Source: Tenodera sinensis
Lineage: Eukaryota > Arthropoda > Insecta > Mantodea > Mantidae
Direction of reading: 5' to 3'
Assembly: GCA_030765045.1 (NCBI GenBank)
Contig: CM060965.1
Span: 62,314,787 to 62,378,786 of the forward strand
Length of the DNA: 64,000 bases
Shown piece after piece: positions 12,157-25,110 of the stretch. The translations under genes were made by a program, and so were the position numbers. Within the stretch, counting starts at the first letter, position 1. The number at the start of each line of letters is the position of its first letter. The notes beneath the pieces were generated by a model that did not search any database, was not told the origin of the DNA, and worked only from the letters and a program-made list of their open reading frames with translations.

Positions 12157-12636
12157 TGTAACAATGGGAGCGGCAGAAACAAAGCGAACTTTTCTAGTGC
12201 CTTCTCGAGACTTCTAGCTGAGTCATCGTGGTGCGTGTGCAAGTAGAGTATCCGTGTGACGTCAGACCCTCCATAAAAGGAGGCGAGGCAACGAACAGGA
12301 GTGAGTGAGTTTAGTTTTTGACGGTTACAGACATGAGTCGGTCAGTGTGTCACTGAGTGCGAGACAACTGTGCGTGTGTTTGCGGTGTGTCCCATGCGTC
12401 GTAAGAAGAGTTAACGAGTGTTGAGTGATCGTAACGTCGTAGTTAGTGAATGAGAGACAGAGAAAGTAAGGAAAGACACTAAAACGACTGAAGCAAGATT
12501 ACGAGAAATAAAGTTTGTAAGTTGTGACAATACGAAAGGCTCTAGACAGTATTAACAACAAGAAGAAAACTGTATTTGTGGTAAAATTTTAGAGTGATGG
12601 AAAAGTAACAGGAGTGATTTTGCCGTTTTGTTACAT
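12157..12636 (+). mobile_element. Solo LTR-like segment, copy 2
   Basis: The segment is 480 bp with perfect 7-bp inverted ends, TGTAACA and TGTTACA. It aligns along its length with 1971-2427. It holds a CRE-like TGACGTCA (12258-12265), a TATA-like CATAAAAGG (12272-12280), GAGTGAGTGAGTTTAG just downstream, and an HSE-like array near 12192-12217. No gag/pol remains on either side. The 5-bp flanks differ, so either this is one LTR of a rearranged element or the duplication has decayed. Confidence 0.72.
12192..12217 (+). promoter_or_regulatory. HSE-like array in LTR copy 2
   Basis: TTC (12192), GTG, TTC (12202), GAG (12207) and TTC (12212) lie on a 5-bp grid, so the array is degenerate but in register. 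The core TTCtcGAGacTTCtaG matches LTR copy 1 almost base for base. Confidence 0.4.
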
Positions 12637-14545
12637 TATGTTGCATTCACTATTATTATGGGCACATCTACTTACATGTAATTCCAATAGGTAATAGGGC
12701 AATTTATACCTATTTTCATCCCTTATTTGTCTTTCTGATTTACTTATTTTTCTTTTCTTCATTGATGTCTCTTATAACATCTCATGTTTACAGTGATTAT
12801 GAATATAAACAAAAGTACTCAAGTGAGGCCGCGGTCCATAGAGCTGAACTATCCGTTATGCCCTCCGTAGTATGAGACATTCGTAGTTTATGGCAATATT
12901 CTGGTTAGCTGACCGTAGCTTATAAACTTAGAAGTCAGCACAAGATTGGATAAAGCTAAAATTTGAGTCAACACGGATAATAATGCTGTTCATTAACCCA
13001 TAATTACGATACTATCTGAGCTTTTACTCATAACAGATATATAAAATCGTAAAATATCCCACTGGTATTAAGTTCATAGTATTTTAATTGTTGGAGTAAA
13101 ACACTCAATCTATCTATGCTAGTAGTGTGCGATAGTCAATAGTAAAATATGTTAATGCATTTTAGCATACAAGCAGCCTATGCTAAATATCTTTCGGGAA
13201 AAGTTTAGAAAGCGTTTATAATTTATTGTTGAAGGATATACAATAGTATCAGTAGTAACGGTTTTAATACCCTTCAAGTAAGGAGTCCGCGTTTTAATAG
13301 ATTTGTCTTGATATTTTCCGCTGTATAAATAATCTTTAAACCTGGTAAGTAAATGCTAAAGTTTATTCAGCATAAAGAACTACGAAAAGGAAAGCAAGAA
13401 TGCGGAGATTTTTCATGAAATCCATAAATTCACCACGGGGTACCTAACGTTCCCCAAAACTTTTGGAAACACACATTCCTTCAAAGAACTAAATCTACAA
13501 AAATATAGTGTTACCTGTGGAGACGTCACTATTAAACAACGGTATCAAACCATCGATCGCATTTTGTCGTCTAAAAGTTTTAAATTGCTCCCATTCGTCT
13601 TGAGAGCGTTATGGTAATAGTCCGTCTTGCCGGGAGGGAGGAAAGTGGAGTGCGATTTATGATACTTTGCGAATACGACCACCAACCCCTGGCACATAAA
13701 TTGTAACTTGCTCATGTCGTAAACTGTGTTGTCATGAAACGATGTCTGTGTGTGTTCAAAATGCTCCTGCACACGCATGAGACAGTTACGGCGGCAATAA
13801 TTAGAAATGAATAGCGTAAACAATGCAAGGTGCCAGATAAAGAAGTCACTTATTACTTTCTGTACCCATTACCTATGGTAGAGCAAATGTTGCATTTCCC
13901 TTCAAGTCAATATCGAGGTACACATTGTGAGAATAAATTCCAAATTATAGAGTATTCTTAGACAAAGATCCGTGTGTGTAGCCGGAAGCAGTAATTGTGT
14001 GAACGGCAGAGTTCATGCTTACGAGAAGACGGATAAACATCAAATTTAATACCGCAATAAGACATCTACTGAAAAATAAAGCCAAGTTTTTAAGATACCC
14101 CATCATCCCAAACAGCCATTTACATACAATAGATTTTGATACTTCTTTCTCACAAACAGCTGTAACAATTTTGTGTGAAATATTGTATTAAAACGTTTCT
14201 GTAACAAATTTGTGAAGAAAGCTTCTACATTCTTATTGAATTATATATTACTGGGAAACTATGAAACCATGCAAAAGAAACATGTAAGATTTACTTTTCT
14301 ACTTGTCATTAAACATTTACAACAGTCAGTTTTCTTTTCAGTTTTATCGGCTCTGTTTGGAAATTTGATGGTACTTTTTCAGTTTATGTGCCATATTGTG
14401 AGTTGTTTGCCAAATTAAGCATTGGACTTTCCTTCAGCATTGGCAAAAAAAGATAAATCTTCCCATGAATAATTAAACACATTTTTAACAAAGAAGTTAT
14501 CTGCTCCACTATCTGCTATATCCTATTTAACACCACATCTGCGTT

Positions 14546-14581
14546 GAGAAGAGAGAGAGATAGATAGAGAGAGAGAGAGAC
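14546..14581 (+). repeat. GA-rich simple repeat
   Basis: Imperfect (GA)n with GATA interruptions. It gives rise to a low-complexity open frame on the minus strand that is not a gene. Confidence 0.85.
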
Positions 14582-15699
14582 AGACAATAAGTTACTCTTA
14601 CTGTCTGTCGTACACATGCAAAGGCACTGGGACCGCTGAGTGCCGCACCGGAGTACCCGAGCCCTAAGTGCTGGAGTTAGAAAGGTCTGGTCTATCCTGT
14701 TGAATAGTTTATTAAGTAAAACGTTGTAATAAAATTGCTTATAAGCGCAATAATTTTCATATAAGTTCACGTTGATCTAGCCACAAGTCGAGGCGTCCCA
14801 TTGTAATAACACAGGACTGTTAAGCTGAATATGCCAGTTTTAGAGCTGTAAGACGTTATTTTATTGAGTAAGAATTTAAGTCAATCAGCACAATGATACA
14901 CGAATTCTTGTAAAATATCATAAGATGTTATATTTCCAATAATTAATTCTTTCATTTTGTACATTCAAGCTTTTAGGTTTGATGAAGCAATCGTCTAAAT
15001 TATTAAAGCTTTTAAATGTTCCTTCTCACGTTTTTCTTCCTTATTTAATCTGCAATCAATAAAGAATTACGTCATCTATTGTCGTTGCGAAAAATTAAGT
15101 TAAATATGTAATTGCGTCGCATTTATGAGTCAATAGAGTGATCATGTATTATGTTTTATGCGTTTAAATTCAAAATTATGTAGTTTCGTAATAGTCTTAA
15201 ATTTCATAACTATAATTGAATGTTATGTATCGTTACTTAACGTTTAATTTAAGAAGATTGATTATGTTACTTATGATACATATATTTTACATAACCCAAG
15301 CAAAATAAAGCCATTTAACAAGAATAGCAGTATTACATAGAATAAAATTTTTCCAATAACAAAAATAATTAATATTAATTTTCTGCAAACTAACAATTTA
15401 ATAATATATTACACCTGCTGTTTCTTTAGATATAGTAGTTTTAAAAACTGGTACATTATCATCACGACACTAGAGAATGCTTGAACAATTCTGACCAGCT
15501 AGAGTCATAAAGTTCACAGAAGAATTTTGCAGGAAGGATTTTCAACTTATCCAATCCCTGACTGATCGCTACCGAAGCAGGCATAATTAGGTTAGAAACA
15601 AAGCTATGAAAAGGCGTTCTACTGCCGTGGAAAACAAACTTAATTAAAACGCGTATTATGTGAATACTTTACAACACAGTGATTATGAAACAATTCCGA

Positions 15700-16170
15700 A
15701 TGAACAACAAATGAACCAAAGTTTGGTGGTTTATTTGATGCAGCTCCCCTGCAGAGCATCTAGTAAATTAGCTGCCTCGTCTGCATCCGTCTCTCTCTCT
15801 TGTAAAGCCGGTTTGTTTGCAGAAGTGATTCGAATCGTCCATTCATTTAATTCACTAATTAGCCAGAGAGGCGCTGCCCAGTGTCCGGTCACTCTAGCCA
15901 CTTAAAGCTGCCACTCTATTAGGAAGGGAGCACCATATAGGCGCTTGACAGTTTACTGTTGATTCAATATTGGCTCATTGGCCTGGATCGCATACTCCTA
16001 ACACTATTGGTACACGTGCCGTTAAAACACACCAATCATGATATATTAGGTCTGTCGCTCGCTTTATGAAGGGCTTCAACAAATGTTTGGCTTGACTTAA
16101 TTCCGAAAGGAATGCATCCGCTTGCATCAAATCGGTACTAACAAAAACCTGCCGGAAAACTAAAGGCAAA
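15700..16170. promoter_or_regulatory. Candidate conserved noncoding block
   Basis: This unique-looking, GC-richer block lies in AT-rich DNA. It has a homeodomain-type cluster (TTTAATTCACTAATTAGCC, 15847-15865), an NK2-like CACTTAA and other compact words. No recognisable protein is encoded in any frame. Enhancer status is inferred from composition and its position inside an Rx intron. Confidence 0.3.
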
Positions 16171-17689
16171 TTGTAATTTATAAACGTAAATTACAGAGAA
16201 TATCTTTTTAAGGCAATGCATCTATGAACATAAAATAAAAAATCTACACTTTTCTTCTGCTTTGAATTCTTTTCCAAACACTCAGAACATAAAACATATG
16301 ATGCATACAAAAAATAAGGATCTATGTCAAACCGTAGCTAAGATATTAATTTCTTATTTCATATTTAACCACGTTTTACCACTTCCTCTTCCTTTTAATA
16401 GTGCAAATTTTTCCATCCATAATTCCTCAAGCTCTTCTGAAATTTACAAGCTAAAAGTTATGAACTGTGGTCCAAGGATCATTTTCGAAATTGAAAATTA
16501 TTGAAATTATTGAAAATAATGAACTACTGAGAAAAGAGATTTTGAAGTTTACGCGGTACTTTATCCAAATAGCACAGGCAAAATTTAATTGCAGGAATTA
16601 TCAGTTTTGATATTAAAAAAACAATTTTGTAAATGAAATTCCAAGTTATAGTATAATAAGAATACCAAACATAAAAGTTAAACAATTTAACACACGTTTT
16701 ACGATGCTTAGATATACACACTTATTTGACATATTCACAACACGCGAACTGTTTGCATAGTCTGGCAGACAATTCCATTCATGGTTGTTAACAGAGTATG
16801 CAATTGCAAGCATATGCACTGAAGATGGATACCCATAGTTGTCGATCTAAAAGGGAAGTGTTTTAGAAAGCAAGAAAGATGCGATTTACAGTAACTGAAT
16901 GCGATACTAAGTATTTACAAATTGTTAATTCACTAGGAAAGTTAATTTTAATCGATACTTAAAACACTCGATTACTCTTAGATCTATTATAATGAATGGT
17001 AACATTATAACAATGGAAGTAAGCTGCAGAATTAATTTGGCCGTCATAAACGGTTTTATTGTTTTAAGAAGCAACTTATATGCGATTTGTTATTGTAAAA
17101 ATAAAATTAAGTTATATAAATATAACCTATTCCTTGGATCAGAAATGTATGAGATTATTGGCATTTAGACAAACGTGTCTACATGAACCTGTGAATGATA
17201 GAATCATCTGGCGCATGAGATACAAACCAAGACTATGCAGTTTGTATAAGGAACCAAATGACTAAGGAGAACAGGTTGAGGGGACTGCAATAACTGTACG
17301 CAACAGGTTAATAATCCATACAAATAGTCAGATTCACTGATCCTTTGTGTGTAATAAGTACCATTAAGATGGTTCATCATGCAGAAAAAGTTCTTAAAAC
17401 TATTCAAAAAGCTGTTACAAAAGTAAGGAACAGAATAGATGAAGCTGTTTAGAATGCTGTTGAACACGCGAAGAAGTGGACACCACTATTGAAGAAAATA
17501 AGATGTATGGAGCAATTTTGGGATTTTTAACACAAATAAAGAAGACAAAGAATTAACAATGTATTTCTTTGTGTAAGGGAAACCTTAACTCCAACGGAAA
17601 TCTCAGTGTACTAAAAGATGAACGGAATTGATAAGATAAAAATTAATGTCACATTCGCGTGTGTCACATTCTACGTATTGTTACAAAAG

Positions 17690-18122
17690 TTTGCTTTTCT
17701 ACTTCATGTTAATCGAGATAACACTTTTGAAGAAAATGGCTCATTACATATTTTGTTATATGTAGCACAATGAGCAAAGAAAAGGATAAGCAATAGTCAA
17801 ATCTTTTGGAAATGATATACTATCTACATTTCATTGCGAAAAGCTAATAAACTTAATACTTTGTATGAGGAATTGAAAAATTCAAGCTATATTTTCGTGT
17901 TGTATGCTTTTTCTTTCTCTAATGACTCATCAGCAAAATTTAAGATGGATGAATTTTGTCATGCAAAGCTCCTTAACATACGACACTTTCATAAAAATTG
18001 TTATATAATTTTTTTGAGAAAATTCAAATGTAGGTAGTTATGCGTGGGAAGATTTACTTGAAAGTATTTGGCCACATCTTTGGGAGGTACTGAGGTTTGG
18101 TATTTATTGTTTTATTTATACT

Positions 18123-18200
<78 letters not shown>

Positions 18201-18260
18201 GTTTGAATCAGTGTACCACAAACCCCATTTCCAGTGTTGAATTCTTGGAAAGAATGCAAA
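17690..18260 (+). mobile_element. Dispersed family A, copy 2, with internal (AC)n
   Basis: It begins CTACTTCATGTTAATCGAG. It then carries ATAGTCAAATCTTTTGG, an AAAATTGTTATATAA...TTTTTTGAGAAAA segment and GGTTTGGTATTTATTG, and is followed directly by (AC)n. It aligns with 38135-38845 and 20335-21120. There is no coding capacity. Confidence 0.6.
18125..18198 (+). repeat. (AC)37 microsatellite
   Basis: An uninterrupted 74-bp run at the internal microsatellite site of family A copy 2. Confidence 0.98.
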
Positions 18261-18289
18261 ATTGTCTATATCTACTATGACTAGATGCT

Positions 18290-18490
18290 AGAGAAAGTAA
18301 TATAATCACGAGTTAAAGCGACTACGGTTTTGATCACAGGCAACCGCATTTGGGAATTGTGGTGGACGAAGCGGAGCTGGGGCGGGTTTCCTCCGGGTTC
18401 TCCGATTTCCCCCGCCAACTCATTCCACCAGTGATCCATCTTCATTCCATGTATCACCAGTGTCACCGCCTGCGGTGCCGTATGTAGTAA
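18290..18490 (-). repeat. GC-rich dispersed-repeat-like segment
   Basis: On the minus strand it contains GGAGAACCCGGAGGAAACCC, a phrase I know from SINE-like and other dispersed repeats in many arthropods. It is much more GC-rich than its surroundings. Extent and family are uncertain. Confidence 0.4.
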
Positions 18491-20334
18491 AAGCGGACAT
18501 TAAACAAAGAAATACTTTTACGATTTGCAGTGTGTATAATTCAATGCACCTACATGACAATACATTTCATATTTCACAATAGTTTACAAAACTTCATATT
18601 TTATAGAACATTGGTATTTCTTCTTATTTTCTAAGATTTGTTATTTTTTATTTTTCAAATAATTTCTAGCAATGACTTGGGCTATCCACATATTCTGTTT
18701 GATCAATTTTCTACGAAATACAATTTAGAAAACTCCAAGCCACTCTTTCCAAAAAGTATCTGTAAAAACCAGTAAGATACAGTCAAGATAATATTGCATT
18801 TGCTGCATCTGACATGAAGTGCGAAATTAAACGCCCTGTACTGTTGAAGATTTCTTATTTAGTGACCCAAAGGTTTTACAGGCATATTATTATGGTAGCC
18901 GCAAAATTTAAAGGTGGCTCTCAGTTACTGTTGTTTTTCCTGTTTAAAAATACATATTGTGGGTGCAAATATCCCCGCTTTACAGCGTGATTTCACAGCA
19001 TGTTTAACTATACAAACAGCAAGGCATGAAAAGTCTATGATTGAATTTAGTATCGAGTCACCCGCCATCAAATTTTGCAACAGCTATGGTATTAAAATGA
19101 GTAAGCAATCGGTAATGTATTTTGTTCTTTTTTGTTGTTCTATGTTTAAAGGTTCCATAATGATTAAAATGTATTAACTTATTTTAATTTGTTGTATTTG
19201 TATTGCATATTTTGCCACCAAATATTCTCAACAACCTCCAAAGCCTTTTTGTGTTTTACTAATGCAGTAAACCTGGTCCAAATACATAAAATAAGAAATT
19301 TTGGCTTTAAAATATATATTTCATAGCATTTTTCAGATTTTCCTTCATATTTTCATATTTAGGTAAAAAAAAGTTTTGGCAAATTTTCCTTAATATTTTT
19401 CCTGTCTCTAATTACGAAATTATTGACGTATAACAAAATGTGATCAACAATGGATAGACTATGTAAACATAAGTCGAGAATGACGTTCACCGATACTCAA
19501 AGATGTTCATAAATGTTATATAGATTGTAGGGGAATTTTGTGAACGTGTTCTTTGTTTGAAAGTTTTCATTGTAGAGAAGAAACTACGTTTAGGCAAATA
19601 GGTTTCCAAAGAAAAGGAGGGAATTTTGTAAGGAAATACAAAATTAAATCCACCGTATAAAAGTGGTATAACAAGAGCCCTATCTTGATGGCCTTAGGCA
19701 AGCATACTGTCGCTGCCACATGAGTGGGGGCAATTTTCTGCTTTGTGTACTGGAAGGGAAATATTATTGATGTCAACACCTGTCGAGAAACCACCGCCCC
19801 ACATAACAACAGAAGTATAATCTCGTTCCACCAATGCTGGCAGGGACAGCGACTATTTCTCGCTTTTCAGCGTTTGACTCATGCATTCGGGTAATCTAAC
19901 ATTTTTTTTATAAAAATTGAATTTGTAGAATGTTACCACTTTCCTTCTTTCCTTCCTTCTCTATTCTTCTCCATCTGCAAGGCGGGGCCACTAACAGCAT
20001 AGCAGAGGGAGAGCAAACTCCAACAGAATCGAATCAATTTTCCTTCTCCTTTGTCGGAGGAAAACTCCACGTTCCCTATACAGAGTATTTTTCCGTCTCG
20101 AAACGAAGGCGATTTCCTAAGGTAATATTTCCGATTCTTGGCAAGGCGGTGCTACAACTGTTGTTATTCTTTCTCCAACAAGAAACGTCGAGTGCAGTGG
20201 CGGCTAATTTTCTGCTCTGTCGGTCTGATATAGTTAAACTCTTGCATACACCTAATATGATTATTCCGAGAGATAACATTCCCTGCCTCTTCCTAAAATA
20301 CATTTTAGAAAGCTAACATTGAACGCTAAACTTG

Positions 20335-21037
20335 CAAACCAAGTCACACACAATAAAAATCTATGTTGCACTCACATGACTTTCTCTACTCTTGTACTCA
20401 TAATTCTTACAAACTCTTATTCTTCTATCTTCTTCGTGCTAGTTGAAATAAACATTTGCAGAAATTATCTTATTGCTTATTTTCGTATAGGTACAAGGGG
20501 AATATGGGAATGCAGAAGGCTTTGACCGATAGTCAAATATTTAAAGCTTTCAAATTCCGTTCTCTTCGCACGGTTATCATATAAAAAATGAAAGCGATGT
20601 TCATTTTGACAGAAGTATAAGTTCTCCAAAACTTACACAAATAACGAGGAATATCTCCGAAATTGTTCACTGCAAAAAAAATTCAGACGTAAATCCTGTA
20701 TTTTAGGAAGATCTACATATTTGTATAGTAAGATTTGGTCTCTTAGGGTTTACCAGTTATGCAAAAATGATTCTGAGTAAACAGGACTTCATGGACTATA
20801 GCCAGGAAATTCAAGGTATACATTTCATTTATCGTTAAAATATCTCAAACGCGTCATTTTAATTAAAATCGTTAGAGCCAATTTCAAGAAAATAAAAAAT
20901 TTCGAAACATTTTCCATGTAAATGTAGTTTAGAGTGGGGCAGTTTTGTTCAAAATTTTCGTGTCGCTTGCTTGAAGGACATTACAACTTTGGTTTTTAAC
21001 CGACTTTTCGTTTTTGAGTTATGCTGTCCACAGACAC

Positions 21038-21076
<39 letters not shown>

Positions 21077-21120
21077 TACATACACACAGACATATGTGCA
21101 CATGGGCCTTTTTTCTAAAA
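20335..21120 (+). mobile_element. Dispersed family A, copy 3, with internal (ACAG)n
   Basis: This is one of the fullest copies. It has ACTTTCTCTACTCTTGT, CTTCTTCGTGCTAGTTGA, TTGCAGAAATTATCTTATTG, ATGGGAATGCAG, TTTGGTCTCTTAGGGTTTAC, ATATACATTTCATTTATCG and TTTTTGAGTTATGCTGTCC. A (ACAG)n array (about 21039-21075) follows. Every block has counterparts in order at 38135-38845. Confidence 0.7.
21039..21075 (+). repeat. (ACAG)n microsatellite
   Basis: About nine units, equivalent to GTCT on the other strand, at the internal site of family A copy 3. Confidence 0.92.
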
Positions 21121-21649
21121 ATGCAGGGGTTTATTTAGTTTAACAAGAAAAAAACGATTGAGTAAAAATTTATTGTTAACATACTTTAAAGGTAAATTTA
21201 TTTACGGCTTATTATTGCTTAAACAACCACATATCGTTTTAACTGGTCGTTTTTCTTTGGAGTTATAAAACGTTGAATAAAAAATACGCCATAATTTTCA
21301 TACATACTTCCAGACCTCAGGAAGAGAAAATAATACTGATTCAAGAATTTTCACTTCCATCCTAAAATCGAACTCATATGTCTGAATGGTTGTCCCTTGT
21401 TCTGAAAAAATGTTAGGTCTATAAATCGCTAACATTGCATTCATCTCTACTGTATCCTTGAGATCATGTAAAGGGATAGTACAGACTACATGTAGTAAGC
21501 ACAGCTTCCAGGATATAACAATTGTTACGAACGTTACTCTGACTAACCTAACTTTTTAAGGAAAGGGGAAATAGTACTTAGGGAGTTTTTAATTCTTACA
21601 GTTAGAACCAGACAGTTCTATAAACTATAACCTAATCTGAACTCCGTGG

Positions 21650-21975
21650 CACTAAAGTCCGATAACGAGCCAAGGCCTATCGCAAAACTGTAGCATACCC
21701 CAACCCTGCCCACATTGGACTTATGAGTGGAGTGCAGCTCTGGACAGTGGACTTGGTTAGCGTCCTGAGGCCCCCCTCCCCAACTGGTGAATGAGGTATT
21801 CACAAGAGGAACAGCTGCTTTTCCCTCAAGTCCCCCCCCCACCCTGGATCGCACAAGGCTGAGTGCACCCGATACTAGACTTCCCAGTGGGAAAAAATTC
21901 TCATGCCGGCATCGAGAATCAAACTCGGGCGTGACGCTTGATAAGGAGCTGCGCTACTACCCTGCTGAGAACACA
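21650..21975 (-). mobile_element. tRNA-derived SINE (family B), diverged copy
   Basis: Minus-strand copy of the family seen at 61690-61972. Shared words in order are GAGCCAAGGC, CTGCCCAC, ATGAGTGGAGTGCAG, GGCTGAGTGCACCC, CCGGCATCGAGAATC (B-box region inverted) and GGAGCTGCGCTACTACC. It contains a C-run expansion near 21830. Confidence 0.7.
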
Positions 21976-22454
21976 ATCAAGGCAGTTCTCTACTCTCTAC
22001 ATAATCCAGAATATGTTCAGTGAAGTCTAGAATTTACCAGTAAGATCGAAAACAGTACTAGATGATAAAGCCATAGAACATGTCCCATGATTTACATATA
22101 TAGGCTGGAATTCACCTTGCTCAAAAAACACAAAGAGATACACAAAATTGGCGAAATTTCAACATATATGATGCATAATTCAAGAACATTAAAACGAAAA
22201 ACAAGGAATGAAACAAGAGTTAAATTCTATAAGACTTCCCTTACTTTTATATGGTAGGAAACTTGGATAAGAAATAAAATAAGAACAGAATTAAGAGTGC
22301 AGTAGGTAATGACGTTTATAAGAACCAAAGGCTGCACAAAATTAGATAAAATACGAAATGAAGATATCAGAAATGAACTTCATATATTTTTTATGCACGA
22401 TAAAATTTAACGCGATAGAAATAACTAGAAACAACATCTATCCTGGATGGATCA

Positions 22455-22783
22455 AACCAAAATTAAAGCCCAACCCATGAAGGGCCAAGGCTTGCCGCTA
22501 TGTTCACCAACTCTGCCCACTACAGGAGTCATGAGTGGGGTGCAGTACTGGAGGATGGGACGTGGTCAGCGACCAGAGTCCTCCCGGCCAGTTATGCGGC
22601 ATTCACGACCTGAGGTCGCTACTTCTTCACCAAGTAGCTCCTCGATTGGCCCCTCAGGGATCTAACTAGGCTGAGTGCACCCCGTGCCAAACCTCCTAGC
22701 GGGGGAAAATTCCCACGCCGGTACCCTGGTCCTCCGCGCCGAAGGCAGGAGTGCCACCAACTGCGTTACGGGGCGGTCACAGG
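22455..22783 (-). mobile_element. tRNA-derived SINE (family B)
   Basis: The tRNA-like head is at the right end. Its minus strand gives GACCGCCCCGTAACGCAGTTGG (A-box region) and then GGAGGACCAGGGTACCGG (B-box region, mutated). The body includes CTGAGTGCACCCCGTG, CTCCTCGATTGGCCCCTCAG and ATGAGTGGGGTGCAGTACTG, ending in GGGCCAAGGC. SINEs of this kind are transcribed by Pol III and moved by LINE reverse transcriptase. Confidence 0.82.
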
Positions 22784-23689
22784 GACCAAACAAGGTTCCT
22801 TAAATTTGTATACCAGTACAGACCATCGGGATTCAGAGACATCGGAAGACCCAAGAAAAGATGGAAGGACATACAATGAACAGGCGATTTGCCTAAACCA
22901 TGAAGTGTAGAAGAAATCTAGAACTTTGTACCTGGTTCAAGAAGAATTCAACTGACTACATCACGTGTCCAATTTTTTGTGACGAAGGGATCAAAGACAT
23001 TTAGTGTGATTTTTCTAGGTGCAGCTTTGGAACAAACCTCGCTCGAAAATCAATCTTAGACATTTCGCATGAGATGAAAATCACGCAACATGGTTCGGGA
23101 AAACATGTCTCATTTCATCGTGCGATAGCGCCAGATTGTATGTAAGTAACTCCGATAAGCAAGCCATACTTCTAAAAGTAACCATAATTAAGTAAGGCAT
23201 GCTTTCGGTATTACTTGCGTGTTTCTGTCTTACATGCAGCAGAACAATCCGGTTAAAAATCAAAGTGTTGATTTTTGAACGACTTATCGTTCAATAGCTT
23301 TATTACGTGCTTCAGAGTTGATTCTTGTTACAGTCAGCTTTAGTTTAATATTTTCCAGCTCTTTAACAACCTATAGTAACCAATAAAACGTCTTTCGAAT
23401 ACCCTTTTCAGAGCTGCAATACTTCTAAAGATGATTGTACACAGCTTTTATATGAATAGGTTTTCATTGTATTTTCCATCAGTATTAATTAGGAAAATGT
23501 TTTATGTCTGTTCGTTAGATGTGCTTGCGAGAGCCAGACAATCAGAATGCATTTGTTTTTATTCAGCTAGGGGGAGCGAAAAAAATAATAATAATAAAAA
23601 ATAAAATAAAAACGGGATCTTCGGAGCAAAGGTCCTATATGTTATATTGATGTCAGTTTCTCTAATACTATTGTTTATTTATATAAAAC

Positions 23690-24290
23690 TTCTAGAAAAT
23701 ATGTTTACGAAAACCTCTTTTTGTATCTACTTCATGTTAATCGAAATAAGCATTTTTAGAAACAAGTGTCGTTACCTACATATTCCTTGTTGGTACAAGA
23801 GAGTTAGAGAACACCAAGTGCTAGGTATTTTAATGCCATGTCACTATACGCTGGTTTTGTTATCGCATACTATTTTGACTATGTTATGAGAGACCACTGA
23901 ACAGCGACAGCACTTCAAAAAACTGACCTGGTATTGACAAATTAAATCAATAATGATAACAGAAAATGATTGATGACCCTAAAAGTATTATTTAAAATGA
24001 ACAAATCTACATGTTTATGCAGTACGTTTTTGTCTGTCTCTTATGGTTTACTATTTATAAATAATTATACAAAATCCTTCAGAACGAAGACAGATTCACA
24101 GACTACTTGCAGAAAACTCGAGCAACTATACGTTTTATTACACATGTAAATATTTCAAACATGCAGTATTTTACTCAAAATCATTAAAATGTTAAGATAT
24201 TCTGTGTTCGGGATGGTTTTGGGTTGGAGGATTTTCTTGAAGATCTTGTCACATCTTTCAAAGATTCTCAACGTAACAAGTGTATTTTTA
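23690..24290 (+). mobile_element. Dispersed family A, copy 4 (no microsatellite)
   Basis: It has CTACTTCATGTTAATCGAA, TTGTTGGTACAAGAG, TCTCTTATGGTTTAC and GGAGGATTTTCTTGAAGATC in family order. It ends before the microsatellite region. The middle has diverged. Confidence 0.5.
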
Positions 24291-24354
24291 AATATCATCG
24301 AGTAGAAATACTACCTACTGTAGGAGGTGGCAGAGAAAGTAGAAATTAAAAATT

Positions 24355-24690
24355 CATACAGACACTCACATGACTTTCTCTACTCTTATTCCTATATCTT
24401 CTTCGTGTTAGTTGAGATAAACAATTGCAGAAATTATCTTAATGCTTATTTCCTTGTAAATACAGGGAATATGGAAATACAGTAGACTTTGGGCAGTAGT
24501 CAAATCTTTTAGCTCTCAGATTCCGTTCCCTTTGCATGGTTAACATACAAAAAAACGAATAACGATGTTCCATTTGACAGAAGTATAAGTTCACCAAATC
24601 TCGCACAAATAACAAGGCATATCTCCGAAATGGTTCATTCTACAAAAAAATTGTTGAGACATAATTAGTGTATTTATATAGTTAATTTTA
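24355..24690 (+). mobile_element. Dispersed family A, copy 5 (5' part only)
   Basis: It has ACTTTCTCTACTCTTATT, CTTCTTCGTGTTAGTTGAG, AATTGCAGAAATTATC, TAGTCAAATCTTTTAG and ATCTCCGAAATGGTTCATTC. This matches the first half of copies 3 and 6 closely and stops at about 24690. It lies right after copy 4. Confidence 0.65.
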
Positions 24691-25082
24691 ATGTTCGCGT
24701 TCGAATGCTTTGTGAAAGGTTAATGACCCTAGACTATCTGGGAGCAAGTCGGGTATTGGAGTGCGAACACATTGAAGCAAACGTCCTCCAACGTAATGTT
24801 ATAGTGGACGATGAAAGAATTGAATGAATGAAATGGATTAAATGCTGTTCAAATGATCCCGAGCTCCGCATTCGTCTTCTCAGGAGAAGGAAAAACTTCG
24901 GAAAAGAACCTTATTGGATAAATCACCCTAACCAAATTCGACCTTGGGAACTTTTGGAGGGAAGCAGAGACGCTACCACCACGGTACAGAGGTGGGTTAA
25001 GAACAAAGTGGATGATCTATGCTGACAAACATTGTTCATTTTACGGCTCAGTTATAACCGATGTGGGAAAGCTGTTAAGACG

Positions 25083-25110
25083 AAAAAAAAAAAAAAAAAA
25101 AAAAAAAAAA
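25083..25110 (+). repeat. Poly(A) run
   Basis: 28 A bases. The upstream 24690-25080 segment has a 65-codon frame rich in Arg and Trp that I do not recognise. A retroposed origin is possible but not shown. Confidence 0.9.

Noticed and set aside
19930..20316. 128-codon open frame
   Set aside because: No domain is recognised, it starts in a CT-rich stretch with no promoter or splice context, and its end runs close to a family A repeat.
24828..25025. 65-codon Arg/Trp-rich frame, considered as a PIF/Harbinger transposase N-terminus
   Set aside because: Only loose resemblance (RRR...WxxHP); no continuing DDE region in any frame.
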